Source of the DNA: Alligator mississippiensis
Lineage: Eukaryota > Chordata > Crocodylia > Alligatoridae
NCBI RefSeq assembly: GCF_030867095.1
Contig: NC_081830.1
Coordinates: forward strand, 37,245,832-37,309,831
Direction of reading: 5' to 3'
DNA length: 64,000 nucleotides
In this document: piece by piece, positions 55,801 through 64,000 of the stretch
Numbering within the stretch: position 1 is the first letter of the stretch
How the letters are laid out: every line of letters starts with the position of its first letter
The notes under the pieces: model-generated
Told to the model about the DNA's origin: nothing
What the model saw: the letters and a program-made list of their open reading frames with translations, nothing else
Database searches by the model: none
Translations under genes and position numbers: made by a program

Positions 55801-58800
55801 GCAACCTTTAAGAATACCCTACCTAGTACATAATATTTGCATTCTGCCCTGCTTCTCCAGAATATGATTCACAAAGTCACTTGGCTTGTCTACAGGAACA
55901 AAGATTAGGCTCTCAAATCCCAACTCTGGATTAGCAGTCTGTGAATAAAACAAATGTTACACTCTGAAATGGATGTGGGGGCATGACTTTACCTTTCAAA
56001 GGTGTACTTGCTCTCAGCCCTGAAAAAGTACACATGGGATTTGAACTGCAGCTTGAAGACGTAGTCTTTCTGGATGCCATCTGCCTCCACTGGGGTGCTG
56101 ACTGTGTATCCAAGGAGTGGGAGACTGGCCAATGGATAATCATCCTGAAACACAGCCAGACAGCACAGGTCTTAGTGAAGGCCATCCTCTATGGACAGTG
56201 CAGAGTGAGAGGATGCGTTTGCCTTTTCTTACCATACTTTCAGGAATGGCTTTACTCACTTTTAGATGGACAAGAACTGCCTTTTTATCCCATGAAGTCT
56301 CTTTATATTGTAAATAATGATGAAAATTTCTCCAAGTGGCTCAATTATGGGAATAAAATGACATGTCTCTATTCTCTTGTTTTTTAGTCTCCTGAATTCC
56401 CCCCCTTTGCACTACTCCAACACTAAAGCAAAGATGATCCTCCCAGCAATGCCTGATCCTCCAGGTGAGAAGCCCTAACAATGTAAAATAAGTTTATTTT
56501 AGTTAACAAGGTCCAAAGGTGCTATTAGCCGGCTGGCAACATTCATTATAGAAAGACGGAGAGACCACTCCAGAATTACAGCAACTCCTGAGGCTTATTT
56601 CAAAATGTTAGTTGAGCGGAGATGTAAAAGGAAGGAGGGCAAACCAACTGGAATTGGGAGAAGGGAAAAGGAAAAGTAGAAACAAAAGTCTCATTAACTC
56701 TCCTGAACTTTATTAGCTGCAACACCAAGAGACACTTGTCCCTAACGCTCTACAGATCAATGCCACTTACAAAACAGGATATCCCAATTAAAGTGGTGTG
56801 AAAAAGGTTCTTAACCTTATATAAACTGGCTCCGTTAATTACTGCCTGCTATTTTTTCTTGCCACATTTGCTGCCTTCAGCGAACATGATGGGTTATTAT
56901 AAAGTGCACTTAGAGGAGAAGTTCTCCACCTTGGGAGGAAAAACCCGCAGCATGCTTATAGGCTCGGCAGTGCTACGCTGACTAGCACTTTGGATGAAAG
57001 GGACTTGGGGGTCATGACTGACCACAAGATGACCATGAGCCTTCAATGTGATGCTGCAGCTAGTAAAGTGAGCAAAATGCTGGCTTGCATCCATAGATGC
57101 TTCTCAAGCAAATCCCAGGACATCATTCTCCCATTGTACTTGGCCTTGGTGAGGCCACAGCTGGAGTACTGCGTCCAGTTTTGGGCTCCACAATTCAAAA
57201 AGGACATGGAGAAGCTTAAGAGAGTCCAGAGAAGAGCCACGCACATGATAAGAAGTCAGGAAAACAGACCTTATGATGACAGAATGAGCGCTATGGGACT
57301 CTTCAGCCTGGAAAAGCACAGGCTCAGGGGTGATTTGGTGGCCACCTATAAGTTCATCAGGGGTGCTCACCAGGATCTAGGGGAACGTTTGTTCACCAGA
57401 GCACCCCAAGTGATGACAAGGTCGAATGGTCACAAACTCCTCCGTGACCATTTCAGACCATTTCAGGCTGGACATAAGGAAGAACTTCTTTACTGTCCGA
57501 GCCCCAAGGTTTGGAATAGACTGCCATCGGAGGTGGTTCAAGCACCTATTTTGAACGCCTTCAAGAGACATTTGGATGTTTATCTTGCTGGGATCCTATG
57601 ACCTCTGCTGACTTCCTGCCCTTTGGGCAGGGGGCTGGACTTGATGATCTTCTGAGGTCCTTTCCAGCCCTCATGTCTGCGAATCTGTAAGTCTATGAAT
57701 TAAAAAGAGGTATCTCTGTCTTCCATCTAGTATCTCACCTCTAACCTTTACTGCATTGGTGCTCCCAATTCTGGCCTAGAAGGCCAGATGAATGGTGCAG
57801 GGTCAATCCATGGGCAAGATTGCACTCCACCTGGCTCCAGGGGCCCCACATTGCCTCTGCAGCTGGGGTCTAGCTCTGAGGACCCCACACCACCTCCACC
57901 CAGTCTCTATGCACCAGGAATGGGCCCTACACTGCTCAATCTAGCATGCAAAACCCGATCTAGCATGCAAGGCTATAGCCAACAGATCTGGGGGAGCCCG
58001 GAAGGCTGGATGACATGGCACCGGGGCTGGATCTAGCTCATGAGCCAGGGGTTGAGAACCCCTGCTTTAGTGCGCAGAGTTCTTACTTGACTTGTGTGGG
58101 CTTACCTGGTGAGTCTTGTAGAAGAACAAGCAAAAGTTGGTGAAGACGACCCAGAGCTTCTGCCAGCCATTGCTGTTTTTGAACTTTCTCAGCAGGTATC
58201 CTGAGAGTTGATTCTGGCATTGAGGGAAAAGAAAATGGAGGTGAGATTGCAGATCCCCATTCTCAAGAAGACAACAAAGGTTGCTGTGGTACCACTTTAT
58301 ATGCTCCTGGATCTAACAGCTAATTAACCCAGAGCTCTGTCTTGGGCTTGGACAGTCTTTCTTGGATAGTCTGTTGCCAATGAAGTGCCTCAGCCTCTTT
58401 CTGCACCTTCAGTGTGCCGCCTACACAAAGTGACTCCCTTTCACACATGCACAGCAGTAATGTACCCATGCAGGACCACCTCAGCCAAACAGGTGTCACC
58501 TCAATCATATCATTATTCTCCAGCTGTTATTGAAGAGGTCTCTAAATCTCTAATTGCATTGGTTCAAGACTTTCAACACTTCACTGAGAAGTGCATGATT
58601 TTGACCACCCTACCAGCCTTGCCTTAGCTCTGTCCTCCTTTGCAGCCTGTCTTCCAGCTGAGAACTAACAAAAACAGCTTATTAAAACACTGGTTGTTCA
58701 GTTTACGTGAAGAAGCAAATACAGGACAGCACTTGGAAAATGTAACACAAGGAGAACAAACGAAAAAGGATCCTTGACAGAGACTGAGATGCCCACTAGG

Positions 58801-61800
58801 ACATAGTAACTACACGGAGCTGAGGCAGGAGTGGACAGCACACTGCAGGGAAGCAGTATTTAAGTCAATATGCAGCAAATTGGAATGTGAGTAGCAGAAC
58901 AGGCACAGTGTGATGAGGAACAGATGTGGCTTAACCTACATGGAGAAATGACAGCAAATTAATTGCATATCTGTAGAAAGGAGACAGCCCCTTAGACAGA
59001 CTGATGGACAAGGGCTGGTTTTGGAAGAAGCACTACAGCTTTGCTCCTGAATGGGCATTCTCCAGGAGCAAGCACAACGTTGAAGGTACAGGGAGTGACT
59101 ATAGAGCAAGGGGAAGATTGTACTTGGACTCACGTGGATCCTTCTACCCCCTCAGAGTCTGAGGTGTTTTTACCTGAATCATGCACAGGTAATCAGACAG
59201 GGATAAGCTCTGGTTCCGGTACCAGCAAACATGAGTGACGGTGTTGGGCCGCTGGGCCTGGCCCAGCGAATAGCGAAGAGGAAGCTCTGGAGAGACAGCA
59301 AGAGAGCAGAAAACTGAAGAGAAAGAGAGGGAGGGAGAAAGATAACACAGCATTTTAGAATAAGAAAAAAGTGACAAAAGAAAAGCATCTGTTAAAAGAA
59401 AGGGAAATGTGAGAACAATTGCATTAGAATACACACTACAGGTCAAAGCAAAAAGTGCTGAGAGAACTCAGACTTTGTATCGCTGAACCAGTGGAATCAG
59501 GGTCACAGCATTTGGATAGCAAACAGTGATGTAGTGACTCGCACAAATTTACCTACAGGTCAGCCAGCCTCCTTCTAACGGGATACAGTTTGTCTCCCAG
59601 TTGGACAACAAACTGGTCTCCAAACCCAGATGCAAAGGCAATAAACATTTCATCAGTTAACCTATTAGTCTGGTATGCCAACTGAAAATCTAGGCACTTT
59701 ATTTTAATGCCCAGCCTTAATTACTTCCACTAAATCATTGAGAGTAGAATGCAAGGGAAGGCAGGAAGCTGCAAGTGTGAGACAGAGCACTCTTGAACAA
59801 CTGCAGTTGCTATGGAAAGCATATGCATTTCCCCCCGCCCCAGCAGCAAGGACCAACTATGCAGTCAGGATAAAGTTAGACAAGCTTTCAAATGCAAGGC
59901 GTTCTTCCTCCGATCTCCCCATTTCATGCTGCCCACTGCATATTCCTACATTTGGGAATCTAATGAGTGGTCCACCCGTGACTCCCAGCATCTGATGACG
60001 TGAACTTGGGTTCATGTAAGCTTCTTCTCTCTATATATCTCTATATCTTATTTACCTAGTATATAAAGGTGCATCTCTACCCTTCCTTCTGACTAACTTC
60101 AGTCTAAAACAGCTAACTGCCTCCCCAAGAAAGGTGGGCAGGAGAGTTCTGGCTGAACAAAGATTATTGAACTGCCTGCCTAGACAAGAGTCAAATGTAG
60201 ATGTGAAATGACAAGAGCGGTGCTCTGTGGACAGAACTCCCAGGAGAAGCCCTGCAGGTCTCCATGGTGGACTCCTGCCTTCAGTGCAGTACAAACTGAG
60301 GCAGAGTGAGTTCTGATACCCTGACACACTAGCTCGCAGGCCACAAGGCTGCATATGCAGCTTAGGACACTTATAAACAGAAAGGGAAATGACATTCTCC
60401 CGCAACAGCTCTTCTGTCATGTGTGCGAGGGGTGAGCACGACCTACAGACAGGAAGATGCAAAGGCACTCTTGAAAAAATCTGCTCATCGCTGGGACAAC
60501 AAAAGGAAGTAGAGTATCTAGAGGATACACAACTCCAGGCCTTTGTAACCCAGAGTCAGACCCTCACATAAAATAGAAACATAGAAAATTAGGGTTGGAA
60601 GTGAGCTCAGGAGATCATCTAGTCCAACTCCTTGCTCAAAGCAGGACCATCCCCAACTAGATCATCCCAGCCAAAGCTTTGTCTATCTGGGTCTTAAAAA
60701 CCTCCAAGGATGGAGATTCCACAACCTCTCTGGGTAGCCTGTTCCAGTGTTTTACTAACCTCCTAGCGAGAACGATTTTCCTAATATCTAACAAACTTCC
60801 CTTGCTGCAACTTGAGATATACCAACTGCATAGTTAGTTTCCTCTGAGGGTTGCAGAAAACACAAGTGAAGAATTCTGTCCTAGATTTCCTTTCACACAT
60901 TCCTTAAAAACACTTCCTTGAACTGGTGGAAATAGCAACACATGCGTATGGGTACACAGGCACTCATGCACCACCAGCAGACATACAAATGTGATTTGAC
61001 TTTTTAGTCGCTCGCTCTCATGGCACAGAAATGATTGAAGGCAACAAGAGACATGTACTGGAGGAAGACCAGGAACTGAATGAGCTGAGACAGACAGAGT
61101 GAGAGGTGAGAGCTGTGCCCTGTGGGGTACCTCAACAGCCACACTGTGGTCAGTCATGGAGACGCTCGTGTTGCGGTACCAGCACACGTGCATGGTAGTG
61201 TTGGCACGGTGGTGGCTCTGCCTGTCCAGCGAGCTACGAGAAGAGTGTATGTCATCTTCAGACTCTTGTTCTAGAGAGACCTCATCAGAGGATCCTGGGG
61301 GAGGAGAATTCAGCAGCAGTTTTAGAAAGCTGTGATGCACAGACAGCAATATAAGCAGGGATTCCTCTGAACATCTTCATTTTTTCCTGAACTGACCCAA
61401 CACAAGAACATGTCACCGTGCATTTGTTACACTGCTCCTGAAAGGTCTCACCTGTCACCTCTCCCTGGTCTTCAGGATCAAGCTGCATTTGGGGATGAAG
61501 GGAATGGTCTGACCCACTGCTGCATTTAAACTGAAAATGGTGTTCATGTAAAAACAGCAAGTGTATTTTGCAATGTCCTGTCCAGAGAGTGTCTTATTTG
61601 GAGACAGGCCTTTCTCACTGTGGAACAGAGAAAAATTCACTGATACAAGAAACAGCACATGCTTTATTACAGGCTGTGATAACAAAAGGCTCATGGAGAT
61701 GGGTAAGAGCAGTGGGATATAAAAGAACTTCTTCAATATCAAAGATGCCTGGGTTCTCTGGATAGAAAAAGTGCTGTGGTGTTAAATGGAGGAAAATTCT

Positions 61801-62190
61801 CCTAAACAGGAAATGGTTTAAGACTACAAAAAATTAAGTACTGTTCCAAAGCTGAGGCTTCTATCTGCAGATTTCAAAAATACCAGATAAGGTATTGATA
61901 AGATATGGAGGAGAATCCATTCTAAGTAACATGAAGAAAGGGCATTTCATTAGTGTTATTGCACCCATCATATAATCTACCATGAACATCACAGACTCCA
62001 GCAGAAAGAATGCGGGGAACATAAACAGCATCTTCGGCACCACATTCACGACGGAGGAAAATGCTACTTACTGTTAGAGCGATTGCACACGGAGCTTTCC
62101 AGGAACACATCAGAGTTCTCAGTAGATTTCTTGGCTATTTCAATGGCCATGTTTAGGTCTTCCATCCACTTCCCCATTTCCAGGCGGGTG
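52718..62190 (-). CDS. FARP2: FARP2 3' portion (FERM, RhoGEF and PH protein), partial
   Basis: Minus-strand exons in gene order are 62190-62072, 61294-61131, 59286-59174 (alternative to the previous exon), 58213-58106, 56144-55993 and 52811-52718. They encode the last helix of the first PH domain (TRLEMGKWMEDLNMAI), a Ser/Glu-rich linker, the whole second PH domain (NQLSGYLLRKFKNSNGWQKL ... ESKYTFERWMEV) and a short tail ending TLTN. The family has FERM, DH and two PH domains and acts as a Rac/Cdc42 exchange factor in plexin/semaphorin and osteoclast signalling. The upstream domains are beyond the window edge. The paralogue FARP1 is close in this region. I prefer FARP2 because the neighbour STK25 is convergent, as on human 2q37.3, and because the peptide resembles FARP2. 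All splice sites and phases are sound. Confidence 0.92.
53500..53790 (-). mobile_element. CR1 LINE 3' end in FARP2 intron
   Basis: Starts attcatagattcatagatg (tail on the - strand). The - strand frame reads ARIWNQFPREVVMAPTLGVF, the typical CR1 ORF2 terminus. Same strand as FARP2. Confidence 0.85.
54347..54538. mobile_element. Short hAT-like element in FARP2 intron
   Basis: Begins caggggctcctaatctttt and ends ctagattgggaactgctc, an imperfect inverted repeat. About 190 bases, no coding potential. The flanking duplication is only approximate. Confidence 0.5.
55993..56144 (-). CDS. FARP2: FARP2 exon: second half of PH2
   Basis: 152 bases, acceptor tgtgtttcag, donor gtaaag: DDYPLASLPLLGYTVSTPVE, then ADGIQKDYVFKLQFKSHVYF and FRAESKYTFE plus two bases (phase 2). 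These are the remaining strands of the second PH domain. Confidence 0.95.
56930..57705 (+). mobile_element. CR1 LINE 3' end with long open ORF2 remainder
   Basis: An uninterrupted frame of about 203 codons (56990-57604) covers the C-terminal part of CR1 ORF2: LDERDLGVMTDHKMTMSLQC, LVRPQLEYCVQFWAP, LKRVQRRATHMI, FSLEKHRLRGDLVATYKFIR and VWNRLPSEVVQAPILNAFKR. It is followed by a short 3' UTR and the tail gaatctgtaagtctatgaat. 5'-truncated, antisense to FARP2. Confidence 0.9.
57735..58068. mobile_element. Repeat element ending in ggggttgagaacccctg
   Basis: Contains phrases such as ggctggatgacatgg and gatctagcatgca that recur in the repeat near 15020-15385. The right end has a hAT-like ggttgagaacccctg terminus. 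Probably a non-autonomous hAT; the left edge is uncertain. Confidence 0.5.
58106..58213 (-). CDS. FARP2: FARP2 exon: first half of PH2
   Basis: 36 codons, phase 0 to 0: NQLSGYLLRKFKNSNGWQKL, then WVVFTNFCLFFYKTHQ. The acceptor is caatgccag and the donor gtaagc. These are strands 1-3 of the second PH domain, nearly identical to mammalian FARP proteins. Confidence 0.95.
59174..59286 (-). CDS. FARP2: FARP2 linker exon, form B (probable mutually exclusive alternative)
   Basis: 113 bases, acceptor ttgctgtctctccag after a long pyrimidine tract, donor cag|gtaaaa. It is open throughout. It encodes 37 whole codons, LPLRYSLGQAQRPNTVTHVC then WYRNQSLSLSDYLCMIQ, and shares NTxxHVCWYRN with the exon at 61131-61294. 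It enters in phase 1 and leaves in phase 0, exactly like form A, so it can replace form A but cannot follow it in frame. It lacks the acidic/serine half of form A. Coding status is inferred from splice sites, phase and similarity. Confidence 0.8.
60566..60835 (-). mobile_element. CR1 LINE 3' end between the two FARP2 linker exons
   Basis: Starts gaaacatagaaaattagggt and continues gatcatctagtccaactcc, the reverse complement of a CR1 3' end. It sits in the intron between 59286 and 61131. Confidence 0.8.
61131..61294 (-). CDS. FARP2: FARP2 linker exon, form A (Glu/Ser-rich + HVCWYRN)
   Basis: 164 bases, acceptor tcctcccccag, donor gag|gtaccc. Phase 1 in, phase 0 out, 54 whole codons: SSDEVSLEQESEDD, a SSRSSLDR stretch, then HRANTTMHVCWYRNTSVSM and ending HSVAVE. 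It matches the usual FARP linker that leads into NQLSG of PH2. A related alternative exon lies downstream at 59174-59286. Confidence 0.92.
62072..62190 (-). CDS. FARP2: FARP2 exon: end of PH1
   Basis: 119 bases between tgtcttttag and gtaagt, entering in phase 2 and leaving in phase 1. It encodes TRLEMGKWMEDLNMAIEIAK and continues to SSVCNRSN. The WMEDLNMAI segment is the C-terminal helix of the first PH domain. Confidence 0.92.
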
Positions 62191-64000
62191 CTAAAAGACA
62201 GACAGTGATCTTGGTTGGAACACAGCAATATTTGCCCTCAATCAAGAGGAACCCTCAGCTTGTTGCCTTCAGTATTTGCAACTCCTTTTCCTATACAGAA
62301 TCCCCACCAAAACTGTAGGTTTGTGGTGAACCCACACAGCAACAGCAGCAGCTTTCTCTTACAGGGCCCATATAACTGTGGGGGTGCTAAATTCCTGCAG
62401 TTTTCATTCTTCTTCACTCCTGCCCTTTGAAGTCAGCCTGGGCCTGCAGTGCCTGGTGGCCACACTCATTGGCCCATCCTATCCAGTAGCAATGAAATGT
62501 AAAGTTATGTACCATGTTTCTTCTGAATTTAAAACACACCAAAAGAAATACCAGTTCCCTCCTACCTGAGCTACAATGCTATTCTCAAGGGAGATGGCAT
62601 GGAAAATTTTACAGGACAAATCACTTTAAAATAAAATCAACACTTACTAACTTATCAACCTTACCACAAATGTCTCATATTCTACAGACAAGGGGGAAAC
62701 GGTGACTTCAGGTGTTACTGTGGGGTGACTGTGGGCAAAAGCTGACTTTTAATGGGTAACCACTGCTCTAAACAATTCCATATGTAGCATCTCTGAAGGT
62801 GATCTGGCCTGTCCAATAAGGAAGAGAATTACATGTTGTGGTCACTGAGAATCTGAGATATTTTGGATATATTGTAATGGTCTCCTGCAATATATTTGAC
62901 TAAAAAAAAGGAATTGAGAGAAAGAAAAAAATTGAGTTCATGATTATGCAGCAGTGCAAGGTGCCAGTTTAAGACAACAATTTAAAAAATGTACTTGATC
63001 TATAAAGAGCAGAACAAAATTGCATAGACACAGCCAAATCTTGGGATGGTATGTTAGAACTGTCAGTTCCTGTACGAAGCCACACATTTGTGCTGGAACG
63101 AAAGGACAAGGAAGACCACCATCATTCTTCATATGTGCTTTATGGCTGCTCTGGCTTTTGACCAAAAAAACAGAAAGACATTTTTTGCCTGAAGATACTA
63201 CATTAAAGAGCACCTTGGACATGGATGCGTATAATGACACTGAAAAATATGATACTGAGGCTACCTGAAGGATGGTACTCCTTTTGAAAAGAGTAGCTAG
63301 CTGAGCTTTAGCTTTCATCTTGAGCAAGTAACCCAGAATGCAGGTATAGCAAGGATTTATTTCAGAGCACATGAAAACCATTTGTAGATTATGTAGATGA
63401 TGCCATGATTACTGGGTAAGAATTCTACAGGTCACATTTGTAGAGCTAAATTTGCTAGACTGATTGCCACAACAGTTTTTCCCCTTAGAATTAGGAGAAG
63501 GCATGGCTTTCAGTTTTTTGGGGTTTTTTTAGTTCACTGTGGGTATGGCAGGGATTTGTGTAAATACTTGTTTTATTGTTTAGACACTTGTACTGGCTAT
63601 TTGGTTGCACTCTGTACAGTTTGATGGTTCTTTGTAGCCGCTTCTATTCAGTAACTCATCCCTTTCTGAAAATGTTTCCCTTCAAACTGAAAAAAAATCC
63701 ACATTTGGTTTCAGCCCAGAAGTGATTTTTTCTGGAAAGTTTAAGAAAAAATCCTTTACACTATTTCCAAGTTGTGACAGACTGGGAAAAAAAGTGTTTA
63801 CTTTTCCAATTTGAAGAATATTTCAAAGCACTTTCTGTCTCATACAATTCTGAAATAGTTACCCTTAGGGGAAAAAAGCAGACATTTTCAGGTAGACAAG
63901 AACTCAAAAACCTTTAATTCTTTTGTGAGCATGCAAAGATATAACTAACTACAAAGCCATTCAAAACTGAATTTCACGTGTATGTGTCAACAGGTTTTGC
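62191..64000 (-). other. FARP2: FARP2 intron upstream of the PH1-closing exon
   Basis: No exon with a PH1 or DH peptide is found up to the window edge. The preceding exon should end in a VVAAS-like peptide in phase 2 and is presumably beyond position 64000. AT-rich, no clear repeat. Confidence 0.6.

Noticed and set aside
55983-56387. 134-codon + strand frame
   Set aside because: It is antisense to the FARP2 PH2 exon at 55993-56144, which has clear homology and splice sites on the - strand.
61452-61482. Possible 31-base FARP2 micro-exon with AG/GT borders
   Set aside because: The upstream exon leaves phase 1; in that frame this piece gives an immediate stop. The open frame needs phase 0, which no neighbour offers. 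It could only be a poison exon, for which there is no evidence.
62944-63381. 145-codon - strand frame as the next FARP2 exon
   Set aside because: The peptide has no PH or DH resemblance and lacks the VVAAS-like ending in phase 2 that must precede the exon at 62190.

Overview
The window looks like nuclear DNA from an amniote, most likely a crocodilian and less likely a turtle. It holds many CR1 LINE fragments whose 3' tails read like the 'gaggtcccttccgacc' ends of archosaur/turtle CR1, hAT-type short elements with 'cagtggttctcaacc' ends, MIR-like SINE remnants, one CpG-island promoter and widely spaced vertebrate-style exons. The species call is inference from repeat content; the gene calls rest on translated exons.

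Two protein-coding genes are recognised. STK25, a GCKIII-group Ste20 kinase, is complete on the + strand: 11 coding exons from the ATG at 22357 to the TGA at 42181. Splice sites and phases join cleanly into 426 codons, the length of human STK25. Its promoter lies in a CpG island at about 21.53-22.23 kb. The 3' end of FARP2 (FERM/RhoGEF/PH protein) lies on the - strand between 62190 and 52718; its FERM, DH and most of the first PH domain lie beyond the right edge. The two genes converge tail to tail, as FARP2 and STK25 do on human 2q37.3.

Layout: 1-21.3 kb is gene-free as far as I can see and is a patchwork of old transposons, including a PIF/Harbinger-like MITE nested in a hAT element, a strong palindrome, CR1 pieces in both orientations and hAT elements with readable 8-bp target duplications. 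At 21.3-22.2 kb a TG-rich microsatellite abuts the CpG island. 22.36-42.18 kb is STK25, and its probable 3' UTR runs to about 44.56 kb. 44.6-50.4 kb is the convergent intergenic gap. 50.4-62.2 kb is the FARP2 3' UTR and last exons, with CR1 and hAT insertions in UTR and introns. 62.2-64 kb is FARP2 intron.

The most interesting observation is in FARP2. Between the exon that closes PH1 and the exon that opens PH2 there are two related exons (61131-61294 and 59174-59286) that both encode a HVCWYRN core. They have the same entry phase (1) and exit phase (0). Either one joins in frame to its neighbours, but using both breaks the frame, which is the signature of a mutually exclusive exon pair that would swap the PH1-PH2 linker.
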